Source: Pseudoclavibacter sp. RFBB5 (GTDB lineage: Bacteria; Actinomycetota; Actinomycetes; Actinomycetales; Microbacteriaceae). From it: a DNA stretch of 64,000 nt. The notes beneath the pieces are model-generated. The model did no database searches and was not told where the DNA came from. It was given only the letters and a program-made list of their open reading frames with translations. A program made the position numbers and the translations under genes. Shown in pieces: positions 32,827-40,322 of this stretch (the first letter of the stretch is position 1; each line of letters opens with the position of its first letter). The DNA is taken from NCBI RefSeq assembly GCF_002931555.1, contig NZ_PSTZ01000007.1, positions 372,001 through 436,000 of the forward strand, read 5' to 3'.

Positions 32827-33522
32827 ATGACCGAGTGGACGAAGCGGGTCGCGGTGTTCGATCTCGAGACGACGGGTATCGACGTCGAGAACGACCGGAT
32901 CGTCACCGCGTTCGTGGGGCTCATCGACGGGGAGGGCACGGTGGAACGCGGCACTGACTGGCTCGCGGACCCCGGGGTCCCTATCCCGGAGCGAGCCGCG
33001 GCGGTGCACGGCATCACGACGGAGATCGCGCAGGCGGAGGGGCGGCCTGCTGTTGAGGTCGTCACGGAGCTGCGGGCCGCCCTCGACTGGATCGCACGTC
33101 ATCGGGTGCCGCTTGTCATCTACAACGCGCCGTATGACCTCACGCTCTTCGCTCGGGAGTGCGCGCGCCACGGCATCGAGCCGGTCGTCTTCTCGGAGCA
33201 GGTGGTCGACCCCCTCGTCATCGATCGTGCGCTCGACCGCTACCGGAAGGGCAAGCGCACCCTCACGGACACGTCGATCTTCTACGGGGTCGAGCTCATC
33301 GACGCGCACTCGGCAGGCGACGACGCCGTCGCCGCTGGGCAGCTCGCCCTTGCCCTCGCCGCCAAGTACCCGGTGGAGCTCGACCTCCCCCTGCCTGAGC
33401 TCCACATGAGGCAGGTCACGTGGGCGGCGGATCAGGCCAGGGACTTCGAGGCCTACATGCGAGCCAACCGCGATCCGGACTTCACCGCAGACGGAGCGTG
33501 GCCGGTCCGCACGGCTTCCTGA
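32827..33522 (+). CDS. DnaQ-like 3'-5' exonuclease
   Basis: A 231-residue DEDDh exonuclease. ExoI is FDLETTG with Asp12 and Glu14, ExoII is IYNAPYDLTLF with Asp near 106, and ExoIII is DAHSAGDDA with His and Asp near 160-165. It resembles stand-alone epsilon-like nucleases of actinobacteria and would degrade or proofread single-stranded ends. The ATG follows a GAGG; an alternative ATG 9 bases upstream has weaker support. The short C-terminal region after about 200 is not part of the fold. Confidence 0.92.
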   Translation: MTEWTKRVAVFDLETTGIDVENDRIVTAFVGLIDGEGTVERGTDWLADPGVPIPERAAAVHGITTEIAQAEGRPAVEVVTELRAALDWIARHRVPLVIYNAPYDLTLFARECARHGIEPVVFSEQVVDPLVIDRALDRYRKGKRTLTDTSIFYGVELIDAHSAGDDAVAAGQLALALAAKYPVELDLPLPELHMRQVTWAADQARDFEAYMRANRDPDFTADGAWPVRTAS

Positions 33523-33593
33523 CGATCAGTTTCCGGCGTCTCGCTCGCTGTGACAGGGCGAGGGCGCGTTTCGCCCCGGTCTCGGGGATACGC

Positions 33594-33626
33594 AGAAGGG
33601 CGGCACCGAAACGGTGCCGCCCTTCT
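33594..33626. terminator. Bidirectional hairpin terminator (exonuclease / rpmE2)
   Basis: A perfect 15-bp stem (AGAAGGGCGGCACCG and its complement) with an AAA loop lies between convergent genes. Confidence 0.87.
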
Positions 33627-33663
33627 CGCGTGAGCAGTGAGCTCGCCTGCGATGCAGACGAGA

Positions 33664-33924
33664 CTACTTGCTGCCGCCGCCGAACTTGGCGTAGCGGTTC
33701 TTGAACTTCTCGACACGACCGGCGGAGTCCATGATGCGCTGCTTGCCCGTGTAGAACGGGTGCGAGGCGCTGGAGATCTCGACGTCGATGACTGGGTACG
33801 TGTTGCCGTCTTCCCATTCGATCGTCTTGGCGCTCGAGACCGTGGAACGGGTGAGGAACTTCTCCCCCGATGCGAGGTCGTTGAACACCACCGTGTTGTA
33901 GGTGGGGTGGACGTCAGCCTTCAT
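33664..33924 (-). CDS. rpmE2: 50S ribosomal protein L31 type B
   Basis: An 86-residue large-subunit protein at the inter-subunit bridge. [50 protein letters not shown] and the Gly-rich FGGGSK tail are diagnostic of the zinc-free type B; no CxxC pair is present. Paralogues of this type are often under Zur control, but I see no Zur-like palindrome upstream, so it may be the constitutive L31. The ATG is preceded by AAGGA. Confidence 0.96.
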   Translation of the reverse strand: MKADVHPTYNTVVFNDLASGEKFLTRSTVSSAKTIEWEDGNTYPVIDVEISSASHPFYTGKQRIMDSAGRVEKFKNRYAKFGGGSK

Positions 33925-34012
33925 AAGGGTTCCTTCAACGAGTTTGGTGAGCAGAATCGGACCACGGGTCCTGAGCCAAGGATCAACCTTAGCAGATGGG
34001 GACGCGTGAGTG

Positions 34013-34798
34013 TCAGTGCGACGCGCGGGCCGCGTAGCGGCCGCCCGCGTTCGTGACGTGCAGGGCAAGACCGAAGGTGGTCTCGAGGTTCGCGCTGGTG
34101 AGCACCTCGGCGATCGGGCCGGCGGCGACGAGCTTGCCCTCGCGCAGCAGGAGCACGTGGGTGATGCCGACGGGGATCTCCTCGACGTGGTGCGTGACCA
34201 TGACGATGGCGGGGGCGTACGGGCTCTGCGCGAAGCTCGAGAGCGCCGCGAGGAGGTTCTCACGAGCCCCGAGGTCGAGGGAGGCGCTCGGCTCGTCGAG
34301 CAGCAGCAGCTCGGGGTCGGTCATGATGGCCCGCGCGATGAGCGTGCGCTTCTGCTCGCCGTCACTCAGCGTGCCGAAGTCGCGCTCGGCGAAGTCGCCG
34401 AGGTTCCATTCCTCGAGGACGCGCTGCGCGCGGCGCTCGTCGATCTCCTCGTAGGCCTCGTTCCAACGGCCTGTCACGGCGTAGGAGGCGGTGAGCGCCA
34501 CGTTGATGACGCTCTCGTCCCCCGGGATCCGGCGCGCCATCGCGCTCGAGGCGACGCCGATCCGTGGGCGCAGGTCGAACACGTTGGTCCGCCCGAGGCG
34601 TTCGCCGAGCACGTCGACCTCGCCTGTTGTCGGGTGCTGCGTCGCGGATGCGAGCGAGAGCAGCGTGGACTTGCCGGCTCCGTTGGGGCCGAGCACCGCC
34701 CATCGCTCCGTCTCGTCGACACTCCAGGTGACGTGGTCGAGGATCGGACGACCGTTGCGAACGACCGTAGCGTCGTTGAATTCGAGAACCGTTGCCAT
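34013..34798 (-). CDS. ABC-type ATPase without a membrane partner
   Basis: A 261-residue ABC ATPase. Walker A is GPNGAGKST near residues 37-45, the signature is LSDGEQKR instead of LSGGQ (near 145), Walker B is [10 protein letters not shown] near 163 and the switch His is in MVTHH near 200. The LSDGE form is typical of soluble YlmA/ModF-like ATPases. No permease or binding-protein gene is adjacent, so it may pair with a distant permease or act alone. The ATG start has TAGGCT 7 bases upstream. Confidence 0.88.
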   Translation of the reverse strand: MATVLEFNDATVVRNGRPILDHVTWSVDETERWAVLGPNGAGKSTLLSLASATQHPTTGEVDVLGERLGRTNVFDLRPRIGVASSAMARRIPGDESVINVALTASYAVTGRWNEAYEEIDERRAQRVLEEWNLGDFAERDFGTLSDGEQKRTLIARAIMTDPELLLLDEPSASLDLGARENLLAALSSFAQSPYAPAIVMVTHHVEEIPVGITHVLLLREGKLVAAGPIAEVLTSANLETTFGLALHVTNAGGRYAARASH

Positions 34799-34805
34799 AT
34801 GCCCC

Positions 34806-34811
34806 AGCCTA
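34806..34811 (-). promoter_or_regulatory. -10 box of a leaderless promoter (orphan ABC ATPase)
   Basis: TAGGCT on the minus strand, 7 bases, then the ATG at 34798. Confidence 0.6.
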
Positions 34812-34848
34812 AACGCGGCTCGCGCCGAGGCTTCGGCGGCGCACCGCG

Positions 34849-36033
34849 TCAGCCAACGAGCTGCTCGTAGATGGCGATGGTCTCGTCGCTGATGCGCCGC
34901 CAGGTGAACTCGCGCTCGGCGCGTTCTCGCCCGGCCTTCCCGTAGCGTGCGGCCGTCTCCGGGTCGCTGACGACCTCGGTGAGGACCCGAGCGAGGTCGG
35001 CGACGAACTTGTCAGGGTCGAGCGGCGTGCCGGTGCCGTCGGTCGCCTGCTCGATCGGCACGAGGCGACCCGTGACGCCGTCATCGACGACCTCGGGGAT
35101 CCCGCCTGTCGCGGTTCCGACGACTGCCGTGCCGCAGGCCATGGCTTCGAGGTTGACGATGCCGAGCGGCTCGTAGATCGATGGGCACGCGAAGACCGTC
35201 GACGCGGAGAGCGCCGTCATGATCTCTCTCTTGCTGAGGTGCCTTGCGAGCCAGACCACACCGTCGCGCTCGGTCTGCAGCTGCGCGACGAGGGCGGCGA
35301 CCTCGGCCTCGATCTCGGGGGTGTCCGGCGCTCCGGCGCACAGGATGACCTGGACTTCCGGAGGGAGCTCGCGGACCGCCCGAAGGAAGTAGGGAAGCCC
35401 CTTCTGTCGCGTGATGCGTCCCACGAACACCACTGCGGGGCGGTCGGGGTCGATGCCGAGCTCGCGCGCTGCCTCCGGGTCCTCGACCCGCTGCCATGCA
35501 TCGAGGTCGATGCCGTTGTAGACGACCTCCACCTTGTCCGGGTCGAGGTTGGGGTAGGCGCGCAGGATGTCGGCTCGCATGCCGTGACTCACCGCGATGA
35601 TGCGGTCGGCGTGCTCATAGGAGACCTGCTCGATCCAGCTGGAGAGCCGGTAGCCGCCGCCGAGCTGCTCGGCCTTCCACGGGCGCAGCGGCTCGAGGCT
35701 GTGCGCCGTGATGACGTGCGGGATGCCGTGGAGCAGCTTCGCGACGTGGCCCGCCGCGTTCGCGTACCAGGTGTGCGAGTGCACGAGGTCGGCACCCTCG
35801 ATGTCGTTCGCGATCTCGAGGTCGGTGCCGAGGAAGCCGAGCGCCGGGTTCGCCGAACGCAGCGCTGGCGGCGTCGTGTAGGCGTACGTCTGCTGCTCAT
35901 CGCGGGCGTCGCCGAAGCAGCGGACGTTGACGTCGATGTCGCGCCTCATCGCCTTGACGAGCTCGGTGACGTGGACTCCGGCCCCGCCGTAGACGGCCGG
36001 TGGATACTCGCGTGTTACCAGATCTACTCTCAC
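34849..36033 (-). CDS. glgA: Glycogen synthase / maltose-1-phosphate synthase, actinobacterial GlgA
   Basis: A 394-residue GT4-type enzyme using ADP-glucose. The N-terminal loop REYPPAVYGGAGVHVTELV binds the acceptor and phosphate, HSHTWYAN lies near 85-92, FVGRITRQKGLPYF near 203-216 and PSIYEPLGIVNLEAMACGTAVVG near 290-312 carries the nucleotide-sugar Glu pair. This is the actinobacterial form; in mycobacteria the homologue GlgM makes maltose 1-phosphate for alpha-glucan synthesis, so either product is possible. It is divergent from glgC, which makes its donor. The GTG start has TACCGT 7 bases upstream. Confidence 0.93.
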   Translation of the reverse strand: MRVDLVTREYPPAVYGGAGVHVTELVKAMRRDIDVNVRCFGDARDEQQTYAYTTPPALRSANPALGFLGTDLEIANDIEGADLVHSHTWYANAAGHVAKLLHGIPHVITAHSLEPLRPWKAEQLGGGYRLSSWIEQVSYEHADRIIAVSHGMRADILRAYPNLDPDKVEVVYNGIDLDAWQRVEDPEAARELGIDPDRPAVVFVGRITRQKGLPYFLRAVRELPPEVQVILCAGAPDTPEIEAEVAALVAQLQTERDGVVWLARHLSKREIMTALSASTVFACPSIYEPLGIVNLEAMACGTAVVGTATGGIPEVVDDGVTGRLVPIEQATDGTGTPLDPDKFVADLARVLTEVVSDPETAARYGKAGRERAEREFTWRRISDETIAIYEQLVG

Positions 36034-36040
36034 GGGCTAC

Positions 36041-36046
36041 ACGGTA
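36041..36046 (-). promoter_or_regulatory. -10 box of a leaderless promoter (glgA)
   Basis: TACCGT on the minus strand, 7 bases, then the GTG at 36033. It sits where the -35 element of the divergent glgC promoter would fall. Confidence 0.55.
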
Positions 36047-36068
36047 GTACAGCGGGGCTGGGAACCCC

Positions 36069-36074
36069 TAAGCT
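36069..36074 (+). promoter_or_regulatory. -10 box of a leaderless promoter (glgC)
   Basis: TAAGCT, 6 bases, then the ATG at 36081. Its -35 region would overlap the glgA -10 box. Confidence 0.6.
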
Positions 36075-36080
36075 CGAGTC

Positions 36081-37322
36081 ATGTCACAGGCAAAGGTGTT
36101 CGGCATCGTTCTCGCTGGCGGTGAGGGGAAGCGGCTCATGCCGCTCACTGCAGACCGGGCAAAGCCCGCTGTGCCCTTCGCAGGCCAGTATCGACTCATT
36201 GACTTCGCGCTCTCGAACCTGGTGAATTCCGGGCTTCACAAGATCGTCGTCCTGACCCAGTACAAGTCCCACTCGCTGGACAGACACGTCTCGCACACGT
36301 GGCGTCTCCCGGCCATGCTCAACTCCTACGTCGCCTCGGTGCCTGCACAGCAGCGCCTCGGCAAGCGCTGGTTCTCGGGCTCGGCTGACGCGATCAGGCA
36401 GAGCCTGAACCTCATCAACGACGAATCGCCGGACATCGTCGTCGTGGTGGGAGCCGACCACGTCTACCGCATGGACTTCTCGCAGATGATCGAGGCGCAC
36501 ATCGCCTCGGGTCGGAGCGCGACGGTCGCGGCCATCCGCCAGCCGATCTCCCTCTCCGACCAGTTCGGGGTCATCGACGTCGACCCGGACGACCGCACGC
36601 TCATCCGCGAGTTCCTCGAGAAGCCGGACGACGCGCAGGGGCTGCCGGACAGCCCGGGCGAGATTCTGGCGTCGATGGGCAACTACGTCTTCACTGCGGA
36701 CAAGCTCGTGGAAGCCGTCATCCGCGACTCCACGCTCGAGGATTCGAAGCACGACATGGGCGGGGACATCATCCCGAGCTTCGTCGCGCAGGGTGACTGC
36801 GGCGTCTACGACCTCAAGGACAACGTCGTTCCTGGTTCCACGGATCGCGATCGCGACTACTGGCGCGACGTCGGCACGATCGACTCGTTCTACGACGCGC
36901 ACATGGACCTCATCTCCACGCTGCCGATCTTCAACCTATACAACGAGAAGTGGCCGATCTTCGCCCAGCAGCTGAACTCGCCTCCCGCGAAGTTCGTCCG
37001 CGACAGCCGCGGGTCGACGGGCACCATGATCGACTCGATCATCTCCCTCGGCTCCGTCATCTCAGGCGCGCACATCGAGCGGAGCGTGCTCGGCCCGTGG
37101 GACAACGTCGAGTCCGGGGCGGCTGTCGTCGACTCGATCCTGTTCGATCGGGTCAACGTGCAGGCCGGCGCCGTGGTTCGGCGCGCGATCCTCGACAAGA
37201 ACGTCATCGTCAAGGAGGGCGCCTCCGTCGGCGTCGACCGCGAGCATGACCTCCGTCGCGGATTCACGGTCACCGACTCGGGCCTCACCGTCGTGGAGAA
37301 GTTCGGGATCGTCGAGCCGTGA
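36081..37322 (+). CDS. glgC: Glucose-1-phosphate adenylyltransferase (ADP-glucose pyrophosphorylase)
   Basis: A 413-residue enzyme making ADP-glucose from glucose 1-phosphate and ATP, the committed step of glycogen synthesis. The nucleotide loop [14 protein letters not shown] is near residues 11-24, AKPAVPF near 29-35, SGSADAI near 97, and FLEKP near 181 holds the glucose-1-phosphate-binding region. A C-terminal left-handed beta-helix with hexapeptide repeats runs from about 290. The N-terminal regulatory lysine region is present, so allosteric control is likely. It is followed by serB with a 4-base overlap. Confidence 0.97.
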   Translation: MSQAKVFGIVLAGGEGKRLMPLTADRAKPAVPFAGQYRLIDFALSNLVNSGLHKIVVLTQYKSHSLDRHVSHTWRLPAMLNSYVASVPAQQRLGKRWFSGSADAIRQSLNLINDESPDIVVVVGADHVYRMDFSQMIEAHIASGRSATVAAIRQPISLSDQFGVIDVDPDDRTLIREFLEKPDDAQGLPDSPGEILASMGNYVFTADKLVEAVIRDSTLEDSKHDMGGDIIPSFVAQGDCGVYDLKDNVVPGSTDRDRDYWRDVGTIDSFYDAHMDLISTLPIFNLYNEKWPIFAQQLNSPPAKFVRDSRGSTGTMIDSIISLGSVISGAHIERSVLGPWDNVESGAAVVDSILFDRVNVQAGAVVRRAILDKNVIVKEGASVGVDREHDLRRGFTVTDSGLTVVEKFGIVEP

Positions 37323-37978
37323 CGTCGGGCACGCTGACCCGCGCCCCGTTCCTGGTCCTCCTCGACGTCGACTCGACCCTCATCGAGGATGAGGTCATCG
37401 AGCTCATCGCCGACTACGCCGGCGTGACCGCCCAGGTCACCGAGGTCACGGAACGCGCCATGGCCGGCGAGCTCGACTTCGAGGAGAGCCTGCGGCATCG
37501 TGTTGCGCTCCTCGAGGGCGTGTCTGCCGCCGACGTCGCCTCGGTCGTCGACCGGGTCGTCGTCACCGATGGCGTTCCCGAGCTCGTCTCGGGCGTGCAC
37601 GCCGCCGGCGGGTACATCGCTGCTGTCTCCGGCGGGTTCCATGAGATCCTCGACGACCTCGCTGCCAGGCTGGACCTCGACCGGTGGCGAGCCAACCGGT
37701 TCGAGATCATCGAAGGCAGGCTCACGGGACGCGTCTCCGGCCCCATCATCGGTCGTGAGGCCAAGCGCGACACGCTGCTCGAGTGGGCAGACGAACTCGG
37801 CGTCGACCCGTCACGGACGGTCGCCATCGGAGACGGCGCGAACGACCTCGGCATGATGTCGGCGGCGGGACTCTCGATCGCGTTCGACGCCAAGCCGGTC
37901 GTGCGCGAGCAGGCGCACATCAGCCTCCCCGATCGCGACATGCGTCAGGTGCTGCACGTGCTCGGCCGCGCGGGCTGA
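37319..37978 (+). CDS. serB: Phosphoserine phosphatase SerB
   Basis: A 219-residue HAD phosphatase for the last step of serine synthesis. Motif I is [15 protein letters not shown] with Asp16 and Asp18, motif II is AVSGGFHE near 105, a Lys lies in GREAKRD near 146, and motif III/IV is [15 protein letters not shown] near 168-182. There is no N-terminal ACT domain, unlike many longer SerB proteins. The GTG start overlaps the glgC stop, an unexpected coupling of serine and glycogen genes that is common in this lineage. Confidence 0.93.
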   Translation: MTSGTLTRAPFLVLLDVDSTLIEDEVIELIADYAGVTAQVTEVTERAMAGELDFEESLRHRVALLEGVSAADVASVVDRVVVTDGVPELVSGVHAAGGYIAAVSGGFHEILDDLAARLDLDRWRANRFEIIEGRLTGRVSGPIIGREAKRDTLLEWADELGVDPSRTVAIGDGANDLGMMSAAGLSIAFDAKPVVREQAHISLPDRDMRQVLHVLGRAG

Positions 37979-37997
37979 CGGCCACGGCGCAAACGAG

Positions 37998-38029
37998 GGG
38001 CCGACCGGATGCGTGCATCCGGTCGGCCC
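37998..38029. terminator. Bidirectional hairpin terminator (serB / fabG)
   Basis: Self-complementary arms GGGCCGACCGGATGC and its complement form a 13- to 15-bp stem with a minimal loop between convergent genes. TTCGTC follows. Confidence 0.85.
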
Positions 38030-38055
38030 TTCGTCTGTTCGCCTGGCGGCCGCCG

Positions 38056-38766
38056 CTAGTGCCCCATGCCGAGTCCGCCGTCGACGGGGATGACGGCGCC
38101 GGAGATGTATCCGGCGTCATCGCTCGCGAGCCACGCTGCGGTCTTCGCGATCTCGTCGACGCTGCCGTAGCGCGCGGCGGGGATCTGCGAGAGGTACTCC
38201 TTCTTCGTGTCCTCCGGCAGCACGGCCGTCATCTCGGTCTCGATGAACCCTGGCGCGATGACGTTGGCTGTGATGCCGCGCGAGCCGAGCTCGCGGGTGA
38301 GCGAGCGGGCCATGCCGACGAGGCCGGCCTTCGCCGACGAGTAGTTGATCTGACCGGGCGAGCCGAAGAGCCCGACCACGCTCGAGATGAAGACGACCCG
38401 TCCGAATCGGGCCTTGAGCATGCCCTTCGAAGAGCGCTTGAGGACGCGGAAGACTCCCGTCAGGTTCGTGTCGATGACCTGCTGGAAATCGTCCTCCGAC
38501 ATGCGGAGGAGGAGGTTGTCCTTCGTAATGCCAGCGTTGGCGATGAGCACCTCGACGGCCCCGAGCTCCTGCTCGACGGCCTTGAACGCCGCGTCGACGC
38601 TTGCAGAGTCGGTGACGTCAGCTTGCACGGTGAGCGCGCCTTCCGGCCCGCCCTCCCCCGAGCGCGAGGTCACCGCGACGCGATGCCCCAAGCTGACGAA
38701 GTGTGCGGCGATGGCGAAGCCGATGCCACGGTTTCCTCCCGTGACGAGGACGGTTCTTTGGGTCAT
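38056..38766 (-). CDS. fabG: 3-oxoacyl-ACP reductase FabG
   Basis: A 236-residue SDR that reduces beta-ketoacyl-ACP with NADPH in type II fatty-acid synthesis. TGGNRGIG is at 9-16, IANAGIT near 75-81, Asn101, Ser129, Tyr142 and Lys146 (YSSAK) form the active site, and the C-terminal VIPVDGGLGMGH is typical of FabG/FabG1. The ATG follows GGGAG. A -10 box TAGACT lies at 38793-38798. The SDR at 4606-5382 is not its duplicate; sequence and active site differ. Confidence 0.9.
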   Translation of the reverse strand: MTQRTVLVTGGNRGIGFAIAAHFVSLGHRVAVTSRSGEGGPEGALTVQADVTDSASVDAAFKAVEQELGAVEVLIANAGITKDNLLLRMSEDDFQQVIDTNLTGVFRVLKRSSKGMLKARFGRVVFISSVVGLFGSPGQINYSSAKAGLVGMARSLTRELGSRGITANVIAPGFIETEMTAVLPEDTKKEYLSQIPAARYGSVDEIAKTAAWLASDDAGYISGAVIPVDGGLGMGH

Positions 38767-38792
38767 GCTGCTCCCTTGAGACGGTGAGCTCC

Positions 38793-38798
38793 AGTCTA
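38793..38798 (-). promoter_or_regulatory. Candidate -10 box for fabG
   Basis: TAGACT on the minus strand about 26 bases before the ATG at 38766, leaving room for the GGGAG ribosome-binding site. Confidence 0.45.
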
Positions 38799-38846
38799 GG
38801 GGCGAGGAGTAAGCTGAGCAGATCGCCGAGAGGAGCACCTGCCACC

Positions 38847-39122
38847 GTGCGATCACACACAACGAACGTCACCTCCATGGCGGACAGCGAGTACGACGAG
38901 CGCGCCGCCCGCATGAAGAAGTACACCATCATGATGCTGATCAGGGTGGCGTGCTTCGTCGCGCTCATCTGGGTGCGCGGACCCTGGATGTTCGTGTTCG
39001 CAGCCGGAGCCATCTTCCTTCCCTACTTCGCCGTCGTCATCGCCAACGCCGCGACGCAGCGCAGAACACGCAGGGTGGAGCGGCCGAGCTTCCTCCAGCG
39101 GCGAGGCAAGCCGGATGCGTGA
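38847..39122 (+). CDS. DUF3099 family small membrane protein
   Basis: A 91-residue protein with two predicted membrane helices (about residues 28-44 and 46-64), the pattern TTNVTSMADSEYDERAARMKKY before the first, and a conserved IANA before a basic tail. This matches actinobacterial DUF3099. The GTG at 38847 is chosen because the TxxVTS motif is family-typical and AGGAG lies upstream; an ATG at 38877 is the alternative. The stop overlaps the next start by 8 bases. Function unknown. Confidence 0.8.
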   Translation: MRSHTTNVTSMADSEYDERAARMKKYTIMMLIRVACFVALIWVRGPWMFVFAAGAIFLPYFAVVIANAATQRRTRRVERPSFLQRRGKPDA

Positions 39123-39393
39123 CGGCTTCGACCTGCTCGGGGCCCTGCAGGGCGGCGGTCTGGACGCGGCCGAGGCGGAGCCTCGGTGTTCGCGCGCGGG
39201 CTGCAGCGCCGATGCGACGACCCGACTGGAGTGGCGCAACCCCCGCATCCACGACGAGACCCGCCGCAAGGTCTGGCTCGCTTGCGGCGAGCATGCTGGC
39301 TACCTCGAGGACTTCCTCCGCCAGCGGGACTTTCCGGTGACCGCCGCCGCGATCGCGGGCGAGGCGGCCGACCACGAGGATGGGCACGCGTGA
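39115..39393 (+). CDS. Conserved hypothetical protein with Cys/His pairs
   Basis: A 92-residue protein. Its Cys25, Cys30, Cys57 and His60 (CSRAGC, then WLACGEH) are arranged like a small zinc ribbon, between WRNPRIH and FLRQRDFP. Related actinobacterial proteins are sometimes labelled acetone carboxylase, which nothing here supports. It overlaps DUF3099 upstream (8 bases) and the SURF1 gene downstream (4 bases), so all three are translated together. Function unknown; a role in cytochrome oxidase assembly or a small nucleic-acid-binding protein are both guesses. Confidence 0.75.
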   Translation: MRDGFDLLGALQGGGLDAAEAEPRCSRAGCSADATTRLEWRNPRIHDETRRKVWLACGEHAGYLEDFLRQRDFPVTAAAIAGEAADHEDGHA

Positions 39394-40244
39394 GCGGCGA
39401 GCGTCGCTGGCGGTTCGCGCTGTCGAAGCGCTGGCTCGGTTACCTGGGTCTGCTCATCGTGTTCGCCATAGCGTGCGGCTTCCTGAGCCACTGGCAGTTC
39501 GAGCGTCGAGACGAGCGCGTCTCCGAGAACGCCCGCATCACCGGCAACTTCGACCGGGAGCCGGTCCCGATCGAGTCGGAGCTCGCATCGCTCGACGCGT
39601 TCTCGATCAACCAGGAGTGGACGCCCGTGCTCCTGCAGGGCAGATATCTGACCGACGAGCAGCTCCTGGCCCGGTCTCGACCCCACAACGGCCTCCCAGG
39701 CTTCGAGATCCTGACCCCCTTCGAGACTCAGGACGGACGGGTCTTCATCGTGAACCGCGGCTGGATCCCGACCGGGGACGCGCAGGACTCCCCCGACCAC
39801 GTGCCGGCACCCCCCGAGGGTGATGCGACGGTGGTGGCGCGACTCAAACCCGGCGAACCAGAGATCCCGGGTCGCAGCGCTCCGGCCGGACAGATCGCGA
39901 CCATCCACCTGCCGCAGTTCGCCGCAGAGCTCGGTGCGGACCGCGTGTACACGGGTGCATACGGCCTGCTGTCTGCCGAACGGCCGTCAGCGGAGACCGG
40001 CGCGCTCACGACGAAGCCGGCGCTGGATGAGGGCAATCACCTGTCCTACGCGTTCCAGTGGATCATCTTCGCGATCATCGCGCTTCTCGGGCTCATCTTC
40101 GGCCTCCGCGCCGAATACCGCGATCGAAACCCGGACGACCCCAAGGTGAGGGAGGCGCTCGCCCGCGAACGCGAGCGAGCTGGGCGCCGCCGCAGGACCG
40201 ATGCGGAGATCGAGGACGAGCTCCTCGACCGCGCAGGCGCCTGA
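39390..40244 (+). CDS. SURF1-family cytochrome oxidase assembly protein
   Basis: A 284-residue membrane protein that assists heme a insertion into aa3-type cytochrome c oxidase. It has two terminal helices (about residues 13-31 and 222-242) flanking a periplasmic domain, the family motifs FLSHWQFERRDE near 31, VFIVNRGWIP near 117-126 and SYAFQWIIFAIIAL near 217-230. The GTG start overlaps the previous stop. CtaA and CtaB for heme A synthesis lie 6-8 kb downstream. Confidence 0.93.
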   Translation: MSGERRWRFALSKRWLGYLGLLIVFAIACGFLSHWQFERRDERVSENARITGNFDREPVPIESELASLDAFSINQEWTPVLLQGRYLTDEQLLARSRPHNGLPGFEILTPFETQDGRVFIVNRGWIPTGDAQDSPDHVPAPPEGDATVVARLKPGEPEIPGRSAPAGQIATIHLPQFAAELGADRVYTGAYGLLSAERPSAETGALTTKPALDEGNHLSYAFQWIIFAIIALLGLIFGLRAEYRDRNPDDPKVREALARERERAGRRRRTDAEIEDELLDRAGA

Positions 40245-40260
40245 CAGTCCCCGTCACGAA

Positions 40261-40292
40261 CGAAGCGCATGCCCCGAGGGGCATGCGCTTCG
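40261..40292. terminator. Bidirectional hairpin terminator (SURF1 / ABC-F)
   Basis: Arms CGAAGCGCATGCCCC and its complement form a stem of about 14 bp with a tiny loop; it lies between convergent genes. Confidence 0.83.
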
Positions 40293-40322
40293 TGGTGAGG
40301 CAGGAGCGTTCGCGCGGCGTGC

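Noticed and set aside
33925-34012. Zur operator upstream of the type B L31 gene
   Set aside because: No palindromic TGA-AT-rich element of the Zur type is visible; only a normal ribosome-binding site and a TAAGGT-like box are present.
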